Of a stretch of 6,157 bases of DNA, positions 1-4,858 are shown piece by piece. Every line of letters begins with the position of its first letter. Positions within the stretch are counted from its first letter, which is position 1. A program made the translations under genes and the position numbers. Below the pieces are notes generated by a model. That model was not told the origin of the DNA. It saw only the letters and a list, made by a program, of their open reading frames with translations, and ran no database searches. This DNA comes from JBGPBY01 sp041481485 (GTDB taxonomy: Bacteria > Acidobacteriota > Terriglobia > 20CM-2-55-15): contig JBGPBY010000445.1 of the NCBI GenBank assembly GCA_041481485.1, forward strand, positions 1 to 6,157. Direction: 5' to 3'.

Positions 1-141
1 GACTCCAGAATTCCCTGTGAGCCGGTCGAGTAACCAATCAAATGGAATCTTAGCGCCTGGTATGCACGCCTCGCAGCCGTCAATCATTTCCTCGGCGGAG
101 CGAATCCCTACGGAATCGACCATGACGATTTGAGTTTCCTC
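1..141. repeat. Terminal direct repeat, left copy (circular overlap)
   Basis: These 141 bases are identical to 6017-6157. A perfect repeat that runs exactly to both ends of a contig is the usual mark of a closed assembly graph, so the window probably represents a 6016-bp circle, or one unit of a tandem array. The repeat lies inside a coding region, and joining the ends restores one open reading frame of 88 residues. It is therefore unlikely to be a true biological terminal repeat. Confidence 0.93.
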
Positions 142-171
142 CGGTGACAGGTCAGGCAGGTCTCGGTTCAT
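1..171 (-). CDS. Small four-cysteine zinc-ribbon protein, N-terminal part (continues at 6016-5921)
   Basis: This is the start of a gene cut by the linear ends; it encodes residues 1-57 of an 88-residue protein. After joining the ends, two CxxC pairs, C33-C36 and C69-C72, are separated by 32 residues. That is the layout of a zinc ribbon, so a structural zinc site is likely. There is no signal peptide or membrane segment, so it should be cytoplasmic. The ATG at 171 overlaps the stop of the upstream ORF (168-323) as ATGA, which fits translational coupling, since no Shine-Dalgarno lies before it. An internal ATG at 123 has a strong GGAGGAA about 12 bases upstream and would give 72 residues, so the start is uncertain. 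The C-terminus ends in a TLIEWIRPR-like tail, and a decayed relative of that tail lies at 3548-3607. The function is unknown. Confidence 0.75.
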   Translation of the reverse strand, partial: MNRDLPDLSPEETQIVMVDSVGIRSAEEMIDGCEACIPGAKIPFDWLLDRLTGNSGV

Positions 172-323
172 GGGACGATGCTACTATCCGGACAAGAAGG
201 GGAAGAATTAAATCTGAGGACGGCGTGGATTTCCTCGGGCGGAAGGTCGACACGGTCTTTGGCGAATTGTAGCCCAGGTGGACCAGATTCGGGCACTCCC
301 TGAAATCTAATCACTCCGTTCAT
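168..323 (-). CDS. Small hypothetical protein, 51 aa, upstream partner of the zinc-ribbon gene
   Basis: An ATG at 323 opens 51 codons ending in TGA at 168-170. The TGA shares bases with the ATG of the zinc-ribbon gene (ATGA), which is the main support for reading it as a real, coupled gene. The product is proline-rich early (residues 10-17), has a central acidic LPPEE segment near residue 28 and no signal peptide. No family is recognised. The start lies only two bases from repeat R1 (326-398), so R1 would supply its promoter or leader on this strand. A GGAG is present 13 bases upstream of this ATG, better placed for an alternative ATG at 330 that opens only a 7-codon frame. It could be a non-coding stretch that stays open by chance; the length alone is not decisive. 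Confidence 0.5.
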   Translation of the reverse strand: MNGVIRFQGVPESGPPGLQFAKDRVDLPPEEIHAVLRFNSSPSCPDSSIVP

Positions 324-325
324 TC

Positions 326-398
326 AACATTGAATCTCCGGGCGGGTAGGTCTGCAGACTGAGCGCTGGCTTCATGCCGGCAGCCGCCCTTTCTTCAA
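326..398. repeat. Repeat R1, copy a (73 bp, upstream of the protease gene)
   Basis: This segment matches 2554-2626 over the same length of 73 bases with 6 differences and no gaps. It contains the perfect palindrome GTCTGCAGAC (350-359). It also has a stem of GCTGGC and GCCGGC around a TTCAT loop (364-380). In copy b the stem changes to GCTGGC/GCTGGC, which can still pair in RNA through G-U. Both copies sit directly upstream of a plus-strand gene, 19 and 15 bases before its start. It is probably a dispersed intergenic repeat acting as leader, promoter or recombination patch; which of these cannot be decided here. Confidence 0.85.
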
Positions 399-404
399 CC
401 CTCT

Positions 405-410
405 GGGAGG
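405..410 (+). promoter_or_regulatory. Ribosome binding site of the protease gene
   Basis: GGGAGG lies 7 bases before a GTG at 418. It decides the start, because the gene has no ATG in a better place and the hydrophobic signal sequence follows directly from this GTG. Confidence 0.75.
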
Positions 411-417
411 CGGGAAA

Positions 418-1182
418 GTGCTACGATCCTTTGAAAGTCAAAGAGCTATCGCAAGCTTAGTCAAGATTAGCGTTACTCTGGCTGTACTGACTGAATTGAC
501 GCTACCTGTCCGCGCCGTTGGGCAGGATAATCTCAGTCGTTTTAAGGCGTCGAACAAAATAATTCTCAATACTCACCAGCCGAAAATAAATGAGAAGGCT
601 CATCTGTTATTTGCTGATGCTTCTGGATTGCAACATCCGATTGTGGGCTTCGGTGGCGGTTGTTTCGTCTCAGGTGATGGCTACATGTTGACAGCAAATC
701 ACGTTCTAGCTGAAGGGAATGCCTACTTCGTAGGAGGATTGGGAGATATTCCGCCCACTCCTGCGGAAGTAAAGTTAAGAGATCCAAGCCTCGATCTTGC
801 CCTCATCAAGCTTCCAATAAGTAGCAACTCCCCGCTGGCAGGTCCGTTTGTGGAAAGTTCATCAGTAGCGGAGACTTCCCCCATTTTTATTTGGGCATAT
901 CTAGAAGCCCCAGGCGGGAATCTCATGCAGTTCTTTCGCACCGGCGTAGTGAGCAACAATTCTGATCGCCTACCATTGGCGGAACACGCACTTTACATCG
1001 AGACATCGGCAATCGAAGGTACGAGCGGGTCGCCTGTCTTCCTGCGCGATGGCCGCCCTATCGGCATTGTGACTCAACGGCTGACGGTGGGAAACAAGCA
1101 ATTACCCGCTGGGATTATTTCGATTGTTCCTGGCGAACTGGTTAACAAGTTTCTGAAAGCCGCGGGAATTCCTGGTTACTAA
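418..1182 (+). CDS. Secreted trypsin-like serine protease (S1C/HtrA-like, no PDZ)
   Basis: Residues 1-35 form a signal peptide: basic residues at R3, R9 and K16, then a hydrophobic run to about residue 33. The mature protein should be exported. Residues about 72-245 make a trypsin-like two-barrel domain (Trypsin_2 type) with a complete visible triad: H95 in TANHVL, D126 in SLDLALIKL and S203 in GTSGSPVF. The Gly after the usual GxSGG pattern is Ser here (GTSGSP), which is common in bacterial relatives. At 254 residues the protein stops after the protease domain and has no PDZ domain, unlike DegP/DegQ. It is probably a peptidase of the periplasm or cell surface; the substrate is unknown. The gene starts with GTG behind a good ribosome site and follows R1 closely. 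Its TAA overlaps the antisense tail that ends at 1179. No partner gene is evident. Confidence 0.9.
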   Translation: MLRSFESQRAIASLVKISVTLAVLTELTLPVRAVGQDNLSRFKASNKIILNTHQPKINEKAHLLFADASGLQHPIVGFGGGCFVSGDGYMLTANHVLAEGNAYFVGGLGDIPPTPAEVKLRDPSLDLALIKLPISSNSPLAGPFVESSSVAETSPIFIWAYLEAPGGNLMQFFRTGVVSNNSDRLPLAEHALYIETSAIEGTSGSPVFLRDGRPIGIVTQRLTVGNKQLPAGIISIVPGELVNKFLKAAGIPGY

Positions 1183-1346
1183 TTGCGGACAAGTTCCAAT
1201 TGCTGTTCCGGCGGAGGGTCGAAGAAGTCGCGGGGCATGTGGGAATAATAAATCGGCGTGTCGTGCACCGCAATATGGACCGGATCCACCAACTGACGAA
1301 GTAAACTATACCGGCGTCGAAAGGCGACGAAATCGCAATTCCCTCC
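1179..1346 (-). pseudogene. Antisense gene tail with LLRQLVDPVH motif (remnant)
   Basis: On the minus strand 55 sense codons run from just after the stop of the 1347-1790 gene, in the same frame, to a TAG at 1179-1181 that overlaps the protease stop. There is no start codon of its own near the beginning. The middle reads LLRQLVDPVH, matching LLRELVNPVH of the second remnant (4149-4319) in 8 of 10 residues. The DNA upstream of that motif also matches but has one base fewer than the other copy, so the frames differ before it. That pattern fits a decayed 3' end of a gene family rather than an active gene. Readthrough of the upstream TAG would add these residues to the neighbouring protein, but nothing shows that it happens. 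Confidence 0.55.
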
Positions 1347-1349
1347 CTA
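1275..1349. repeat. Repeat R2, copy a
   Basis: Three shared blocks define this module. Bases 1275-1303 match 4239-4267 at 27 of 29 positions. Bases 1311-1328 match the hairpin core of copies b and c (GGCGTCGAA followed by GGCG). Bases 1338-1349 (ATTCCCTCCC then CTA) match 4846-4858 of copy c apart from one extra C there. The last three bases are the complement of the TAG stop of the 1347-1790 gene, so the module begins at that stop codon. The hairpin is weaker here than in the other copies because of two substitutions. Confidence 0.7.
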
Positions 1350-1790
1350 CAGATAATTGCCTCTTGGCTTGATAACTATTGGTCTTCTGGGGCCTCCCTT
1401 ATCCGGCGTAGGTACCAGCTGCGGTTCTTTGATGTCCCGCCCCTTCTCCGGCGCTTCGAATTTCGCCCTCAGAGCTGCCAAAACCGATTGCGGCATAACT
1501 TGAGTCCGTTGGATTCGTGGCTCATCAAAGCTTGACGCAATTGCCGAAACTGAATAGCTGCCGTCGGGAAGATCGCTAAAGCTGAACCTTCCAGAAATAT
1601 CGGCATCAACAGTGGCGACGAATCCAGTAGACCGGTTCCTTGCAATTACCGTTGCGCCCGCCAGCCCGGAGCCGGATCTGCTCATGACCCAACCAGTAAT
1701 TGAGACCCCGTTGGTCTGGGCCTGAATGGAACCAGGCCAGGTCAGGCCGCAAAACAGCGCGATCGTTCCGAAAAGCACGACAGATTTCAT
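1347..1790 (-). CDS. Secreted protein with a carboxypeptidase-regulatory-like beta-sandwich domain
   Basis: This 147-residue protein opens with a signal peptide (MKS, then a hydrophobic run to residue 20) and a likely cleavage after SIQA at 24. Residues about 28-97 match the CarboxypepD_reg-like fold: ITGWVMSRSG, then GLAGATVIARN, a TVDADISGRFSFSDLPDG core and SYSVSAIA. This domain is often found at the front of TonB-dependent receptors and other surface proteins, and is especially frequent in Acidobacteriota. Here it stands alone with a proline- and lysine-rich tail (residues 113-147), so it is a short exported binding or structural protein rather than a receptor. The ATG has only a weak AAGAGA ribosome site, which can be hidden in a small hairpin (1798-1815). 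It lies 130 bases downstream of another secreted-protein gene on the same strand. Confidence 0.85.
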   Translation of the reverse strand: MKSVVLFGTIALFCGLTWPGSIQAQTNGVSITGWVMSRSGSGLAGATVIARNRSTGFVATVDADISGRFSFSDLPDGSYSVSAIASSFDEPRIQRTQVMPQSVLAALRAKFEAPEKGRDIKEPQLVPTPDKGGPRRPIVIKPRGNYL

Positions 1791-1797
1791 ATATGAT

Positions 1798-1815
1798 TTC
1801 TCTTTCTGCAGAGAA
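1798..1815 (-). promoter_or_regulatory. Small hairpin over the ribosome site
   Basis: In the minus-strand transcript, arms of TTCTCT and AGAGAA pair around a 6-base loop just before the ATG at 1790. The second arm is the only purine-rich ribosome site available. Pairing could lower translation of the 1347-1790 gene, but six base pairs rich in A-U are weak, so this is only a suggestion. Confidence 0.25.
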
Positions 1816-1920
1816 TTATCCTGCCGAGATTTGTTGATGCCAAAGTTGGGTCGCTCGGCTGCTCCGGTGGCACCGGGTTAAATTCTCGAGCTGTATGAAA
1901 CGAAAAAAGCCAGTCAGGAA

Positions 1921-2430
1921 TTACTTCTGAGCGGTCAAGGTGATATCTATTTTCAGTTCTTCGCCATTGGACTTCTTAAAAACAATAGGAATTACGTCAC
2001 CGCTTAATACGGCGGCATTTTTCGTAATGGTCTCCGTCCTGAAAACTGGTGAGCTGAAGTTCCCTACCTGTTTGCACCCTTCTGCGGAGACATACGAAAG
2101 GTTGAGATTAACCTGGAATCGGCCATCCGTCGTTGCCGTCAACATTCCTGCGACTTTGCTTCCGACTTGAAGCGGCATGGGACCAGGCGAAGGCGTACAC
2201 AGTTGCGGAAATGGCGTAAGGTGACTGAACGCGAATGTACCTGTCGTATCGGTTGCCAATGATAGCGTTCGAATTTCGACAATCTGAACGCCATCAACCT
2301 GTTGTTCCGAAAACATAACCTGGACATTCACTGGGGCTGGGGAAATGGCGCTATTCTGGGCGGAGACAGGCACCACTAGAGCAAACGTCCATAGCAGAAA
2401 CGCGATCACTTTTTCGTTTTTTGATTTCAT
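1921..2430 (-). CDS. Secreted hypothetical beta-rich protein
   Basis: The 169-residue product begins with a signal peptide (MKSKNEK, hydrophobic residues 8-22) and a likely cleavage after PVSA at 24. The rest alternates short hydrophobic and polar runs typical of an all-beta fold, with glycine turns at TTGTFAF (62-68) and TDGRFQVNL (101-109). Two cysteines remain after cleavage, C78 and C119, and could form a disulphide. The C-terminal part reads NAAVLSGDVIPIVFKK, then ELKIDITLTAQ to the end, which looks like the last strands of a beta-sandwich. No family is recognised with confidence. It is transcribed away from the DUF5677 gene and lies upstream of the other secreted gene at 1347-1790, with which it may share a transcript. 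After its TAA comes a run of six T, but only a 4-bp stem precedes it. Confidence 0.8.
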   Translation of the reverse strand: MKSKNEKVIAFLLWTFALVVPVSAQNSAISPAPVNVQVMFSEQQVDGVQIVEIRTLSLATDTTGTFAFSHLTPFPQLCTPSPGPMPLQVGSKVAGMLTATTDGRFQVNLNLSYVSAEGCKQVGNFSSPVFRTETITKNAAVLSGDVIPIVFKKSNGEELKIDITLTAQK

Positions 2431-2469
2431 TTGGATTCACCACGACTAAGGACAGCCGGTTCGGGCGGA

Positions 2470-2492
2470 TGGTTCAGATTTCCATGGAACCA
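2470..2492. promoter_or_regulatory. Inverted repeat in the divergent promoter region
   Basis: TGGTTC (2470-2475) and GAACCA (2487-2492) form an inverted repeat with an 11-base spacer that itself overlaps the palindrome TTCCATGGAA (2480-2489). It lies 40-62 bases upstream of the minus-strand gene start at 2430, where an operator or promoter element would be expected. No convincing -35/-10 pair is visible. The remaining intergenic DNA up to R1 copy b shows nothing else. Confidence 0.3.
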
Positions 2493-2553
2493 GGCAGGCG
2501 CGGGCGGACCAGAGATGACCTCACGCCGTAGTCTACTTTCAGCGTATCACTCG

Positions 2554-2626
2554 AACACTGAATCTCCGGGCGGGTAAGTCTGCAGACTGAGCGCTGGCCT
2601 CATGCTGGCAACCGGCCTTTCTTCAA
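2554..2626. repeat. Repeat R1, copy b (73 bp, upstream of the DUF5677 gene)
   Basis: This is the second copy of R1, about 92% identical to 326-398. Here the palindrome is extended to 12 bases, AGTCTGCAGACT (2577-2588). The repeat ends 15 bases before the ATG at 2642, with the same orientation relative to the downstream gene as copy a. The sequences outside the 73 bases are unrelated between the two sites, so the unit has sharp edges. Confidence 0.85.
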
Positions 2627-2641
2627 TAATCGCTTGGGACG

Positions 2642-3502
2642 ATGAGACGAAGTTACCAGAAGGAATTAAACGAAATCCTCGCTCACGTTAGAGCACATGA
2701 GAAAAGCGCCATTGCTTTGGGAATGGAAAAGCATGGGCCGCTGTTCAAAAAGCTCGACAATCTCTGGATATTTTACAGGTACGTCGCTGACCGCCGAATA
2801 ACTGAAGGAGCACCGCTAGGTATCGGTATCCTTTACGCCAAAATATCGAACTGTATTGTTTCGATTCGGCACCTTTTGCAACAGGGGTACCTTGGCCCCG
2901 CCGCGATGGTCACGCGATCGTTGTTTGAAGCTACTCTAGACCTCGGAATCATTCTTAAAGAAGACTCAGCTGCACGCGCCAAACTCTTTGTCGAATTCGG
3001 AACGATAGAACAGCAATTTACTTTCTCGAACGGAGCCAAAACCGAAACCGACAGAGAACTTCTTAGACGGAGCTATGAATCTGTAAAAGGCAAATTCCAC
3101 CCTTTCAAACCATATTCATGGTGCTGGCAAATAGTGAAGTCGGAACGTAAGGGTAAGGGAGGAGTTCCAGATAATCCCTCTATAAAGGACCTTTGCGCGT
3201 ATCTTGGACGCATTGATCGCTATCGCTTTTACAGCAGATTTTCGACCACCATTCACAGCAGCCCATCATATGGGGCTTTCATCAGTCGCGATCACGAACC
3301 AGGGGTATTGGAGCTTGGCCCGAATTACACCGAAATGACAGCGTTGATAGGAGCGTTTGTTTTGGCAGTCGGGACCGTTACGATGCATGAACTGCTGAGC
3401 TATTTTCGCCCGGAGGATCTGAATCAGCTCGGACTCTGCGTTCGCATGATCACGGATCAGCTTTTGCCCGAGGATCCTGGATTCAAAAAGAAGTCGGGAT
3501 AA
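2642..3502 (+). CDS. DUF5677-family protein
   Basis: The 286-residue protein is mainly helical and lacks a signal peptide. It fits the DUF5677 family: a core helix at residues 87-106 with TRSLFEATLDLGIIL (invariant-looking R92 and E96), followed by an ARAKLFVEFG segment (111-120), and a later YSRFSTTIHSSP stretch (197-208) with a conserved-type His at 205. The family's biochemical role is not established; its Arg/Glu/His pattern hints at a ligand- or nucleic-acid-related site, but that is inference. A hydrophobic segment near 232-246 is probably a buried helix, not a membrane anchor. The ATG at 2642 has only a short GGGA ribosome site 3 bases away. The gene follows R1 copy b and ends shortly before an antisense zinc-ribbon remnant. 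It seems to be transcribed alone. Confidence 0.8.
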   Translation: MRRSYQKELNEILAHVRAHEKSAIALGMEKHGPLFKKLDNLWIFYRYVADRRITEGAPLGIGILYAKISNCIVSIRHLLQQGYLGPAAMVTRSLFEATLDLGIILKEDSAARAKLFVEFGTIEQQFTFSNGAKTETDRELLRRSYESVKGKFHPFKPYSWCWQIVKSERKGKGGVPDNPSIKDLCAYLGRIDRYRFYSRFSTTIHSSPSYGAFISRDHEPGVLELGPNYTEMTALIGAFVLAVGTVTMHELLSYFRPEDLNQLGLCVRMITDQLLPEDPGFKKKSG

Positions 3503-3547
3503 CCGGCGCGCGATTCTGCTTGCCACGCTTGCCGCATTTTGGCCGAC

Positions 3548-3607
3548 CGGCCGTATCCATTCAACCAGCGCTTTCTGGTTCACCAGACATCGGCAGTCCG
3601 GACGCTT
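3548..3607 (-). pseudogene. Decayed tail of a zinc-ribbon gene
   Basis: On the minus strand, 20 codons align without gaps to residues 68-87 of the zinc-ribbon protein encoded across the window ends, with 11 identities including the ending LxEWIRP. The first cysteine of the CxxC pair is Arg (codon CGT, one base from TGT) and the second is kept, so metal binding would be lost. The open frame extends further on both sides but shows no likeness there and no plausible start. It lies 45 bases past the end of the DUF5677 gene, convergent with it, as the intact copy is convergent with the gene at 5652-5900. Confidence 0.6.
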
Positions 3608-3683
3608 CTCTGGCAGACATTGACCCGCGATTATCCGAGTGTTAAAAACTTCTCTCACACTTTCAAGGAGAACAGCTTGCAGG

Positions 3684-3932
3684 ATGCACGCTACATTTAA
3701 CGGAATCCATCTTCGGTATGTGATTTACCACAAGACTCACGGTACTCGCGAAACGTTCCATTTCGTCGACCACAATCCAAAAATTGAAGAGGCCATGCGC
3801 ATCGGCGCACGGGCACTCGTGCACCTGAGCAACGGGCCAATCGAGGGAATCATCGTGCCTTACTCAGGGGACCAGGAACAGGGATACGAGGTCACGATCG
3901 AGACGGCGTCGCGCCAGGGAGTTCACGAATGA
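3684..3932 (+). CDS. Hypothetical protein, 82 aa, coupled to a helix-turn-helix gene
   Basis: The ATG at 3684 was chosen over an in-frame GTG at 3639, because AAGGAG lies at 3665-3670 between them and the extra 15 residues look unstructured. The product has no signal peptide. Residues 1-30 are rich in aromatic residues and histidine (RYVIYHKTHG, ETFHFVDH), then comes a helix (EEAMRIGARALVHL, 35-48) and a beta-like end (EGIIVPY, GYEVTIETA). No family is recognised. Its TGA overlaps the ATG of the next gene as ATGA, so the two are read as a coupled pair; small DNA-binding proteins paired this way are common in accessory DNA. If the partner is broken, as its internal stop suggests, this gene may be on its way out too. 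Confidence 0.65.
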   Translation: MHATFNGIHLRYVIYHKTHGTRETFHFVDHNPKIEEAMRIGARALVHLSNGPIEGIIVPYSGDQEQGYEVTIETASRQGVHE

Positions 3933-4147
3933 AGCTGCCAAAGGAAAGACTCGATCTACTTCGAAAAGCATTCATTGAAGACTCGCTGAGTCCCGGAGCT
4001 GCGGCAAAAAGAATCGGTGTTGCGGTTGCCACCGCGAATCGGTATTACTAAAAATGGAGCGACGAAATCGAGCGCGGTCGCGAACAACAGGTAATTCCTC
4101 AATTGAAGCAGTCGCTATTGAAGGTCCGCTCGCGCCGAAGAAGATAA
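3929..4147 (+). pseudogene. Helix-turn-helix protein gene with an internal stop codon
   Basis: The ATG at 3929 gives 40 residues, then TAA at 4049-4051, and the same frame continues for 31 more codons to a TAA at 4145-4147. Residues 20-40 (LSPGAAAKRIG turn VAVATANRYY) are a helix-turn-helix of homeodomain-like or resolvase-tail type. The codons after the stop continue sensibly as KWSDEIERGR and end in a basic RSRRRR tail. The expected residue at the stop is Lys (AAA), one base from TAA. So the gene looks like a 72-codon regulator broken by one nonsense change. The 40-residue product alone still holds most of the DNA-binding helices, so a short functional form cannot be excluded. It overlaps the upstream gene by 4 bases. 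Confidence 0.7.
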
Positions 4148-4238
4148 TTCAGGCCTCCTGAGCGGACTTCTCCTTTTCAGCTGCGGGCCGTGATTCGGAC
4201 GGCTGATCATGGCCAACATCATCGGAGTACACCGGTCG

Positions 4239-4296
4239 ATGGACCGGATTCACCAACTCACGAAGTAGAATGGGCCCGGCGTCGAAGGGCGCCGGG
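4239..4296. repeat. Repeat R2, copy b, with a 9-bp GC hairpin
   Basis: The left block (4239-4267) matches R2 copy a in 27 of 29 bases. The right block is a hairpin: CCCGGCGTC (4275-4283), loop GAAG, GGCGCCGGG (4288-4296), nine pairs with one G-U. No T run follows on either strand, so a factor-independent terminator is unlikely; it resembles a short extragenic palindrome. This copy overlaps the antisense remnant at 4149-4319. Confidence 0.75.
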
Positions 4297-4300
4297 CGTG

Positions 4301-4306
4301 TATAAT
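4301..4306 (+). promoter_or_regulatory. Possible -10 element
   Basis: TATAAT lies five bases after the R2 hairpin and 43 bases before the TTG start at 4349. No TTGACA-like -35 box is present at 16-18 bases upstream; that space is occupied by the hairpin. It may be the promoter of the pseudopilin-like gene, but the evidence is one box only. Confidence 0.3.
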
Positions 4307-4348
4307 GCTGGCGAAATTCCTAACTGAACTATCACGGGGAAGGGCACT

Positions 4349-4588
4349 TTGAAAAAGTCGATAGCTATGAAGGTAGCGATTTCACTGGTCTTAATGACGG
4401 CCCTGTCGGCAATCGTAGTGCGCACTTTTGTGAGTGGGAAAGACGAAAATTGCCGACATCTTCAGGAAGCGATCGATCAGTACACAGCGGATCGAAAAAC
4501 ACCCCCCAGGTCCATGCAGGATCTGATCGATGCCGGATACAAGGCCAATCCTGACGAACATTGCGTTGTTTTTTTTCACAGCCATTGA
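4349..4588 (+). CDS. Short membrane-anchored protein with a pseudopilin (GspG-like) segment
   Basis: The 79-residue product has a basic start (MKKSIAMK) and a hydrophobic helix (residues 8-26), so it is either membrane-anchored or exported. Residues 37-64 (LQEAIDQYTADRK, then PPRSMQDLIDAGY) resemble the region of type II secretion pseudopilins of the GspG kind, where a helix is followed by an 'xxLQDLVDAGYL' turn. The usual prepilin cleavage site (G followed by F and a 20-residue helix with E5) is absent, and the protein ends soon after the turn, where the family would continue with a DP-rich loop. It is therefore a fragment or a short relative. The TTG start is favoured by GGGGAAGGG just upstream; ATG at 4367 is the alternative and has no ribosome site. 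Eight T's precede the last codons, a place where a frame slip could have shortened it. Confidence 0.6.
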   Translation: MKKSIAMKVAISLVLMTALSAIVVRTFVSGKDENCRHLQEAIDQYTADRKTPPRSMQDLIDAGYKANPDEHCVVFFHSH

Positions 4589-4821
4589 TTTATTAGCCTC
4601 TCCCGGCGCTGCTTCGGTGGCGCTGGCCTCATTCTCCGAGTGCTCAAATTCCTTCCTAGGCTGAATTCGGATATACGAAAGTCGCATACTGGCACGCTCG
4701 ACCCCATGCTAAGTTTTTCGAGACATTGAAATCCCCTTCAGTTAAAGGTGGCCGTGAATTGACCCCAGGCGGCCGCCCTCATTTTTCTAATAGAGAAATC
4801 ATCTGATCTCTTACGCGTGTA
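4589..4821. other. Intergenic stretch without a convincing gene
   Basis: No start with a ribosome site and no recognisable protein was found on either strand. On the minus strand 4590-4687 can be read as an acidic, alanine-rich segment (from ATG at 4687) that then runs antisense through the pseudopilin-like gene. Its composition recalls the end of the 4149-4319 remnant, but there is no alignable motif. The minus-strand frame from repeat R2 copy c ends in TGA at 4779-4781. Confidence 0.5.
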
Positions 4822-4858
4822 GGCGCGGCGTCGAAGGGCGCCGGGATTCCCTCCCCTA
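4822..4858. repeat. Repeat R2, copy c
   Basis: The hairpin arms CGGCGTC (4826-4832) and GGCGCCG (4837-4843) flank the same GAAG loop as copy b. The block ATTCCCTCCCC plus CTA (4846-4858) matches copy a, and its last three bases are the complement of the TAG stop of the 4856-5074 gene. Read on the minus strand it carries PAPFDAAP, the same frame seen in the 4149-4319 remnant, and ends 20 codons later at 4779. The block matching ATGGACCGG in copies a and b is missing here. Confidence 0.7.

Larger units (their letters stand above)
4149..4319 (-). pseudogene. Antisense gene tail with LLRELVNPVH motif (remnant)
   Basis: The minus strand is open for 56 codons from 4319 to a TGA at 4149-4151, one base past the end of the helix-turn-helix gene. 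There is no start codon and an in-frame TAG lies just upstream of 4319. The reading runs through PAPFDAGP and LLRELVNPVH, then an acidic and alanine-rich end (AAEKEKSAQEA). PFDAG and LLR(Q/E)LV(D/N)PVH also occur in the remnant at 1179-1346 and PAPFDA in repeat R2 copy c (minus strand, stop at 4779). The conserved frame suggests descent from one protein-coding family of which only tails are left here. Its position, nose to tail with a plus-strand gene end, is the same as in the first remnant. Confidence 0.55.

Noticed and set aside
566..959. Two minus-strand frames inside the protease gene
   Set aside because: The sense frame carries a full catalytic triad and signal peptide, so these are antisense by-products.
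1183..1346. Integron attC site
   Set aside because: R1 and R2 were checked for paired RYYYAAC and GTTRRRY core sites in the right order. Single chance matches occur, but no pair bounds either repeat.
1885..1920. Factor-independent terminator after the 1921-2430 gene
   Set aside because: A run of six T follows on the minus strand, but only a 4-bp stem with a 9-base loop precedes it, which is too weak.
1940..2327. Open frames on both strands inside the secreted-protein gene at 1921-2430
   Set aside because: The chosen frame has a signal peptide and a coherent beta pattern; the others have neither.
2833..3039. 68-codon minus-strand frame
   Set aside because: Entirely antisense to the DUF5677 core helix.
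3266..3658. 130-codon minus-strand open frame
   Set aside because: Most of it is antisense to the DUF5677 gene, which has a clear family pattern. Only the short zinc-ribbon-like part (3548-3607) is kept, as a remnant.
4275..4296. R2 hairpin as a transcription terminator
   Set aside because: The stem is strong, but no T run follows on either strand.
4391..4687. 98-codon minus-strand open frame
   Set aside because: It runs antisense through the pseudopilin-like gene, has no ribosome site and no recognisable motif; only its acidic first third lies outside that gene.
4688..4780. Insertion-sequence end
   Set aside because: A GTCAATT-containing stretch on the minus strand looked vaguely like a transposon end, but no inverted partner, target duplication or transposase was found.
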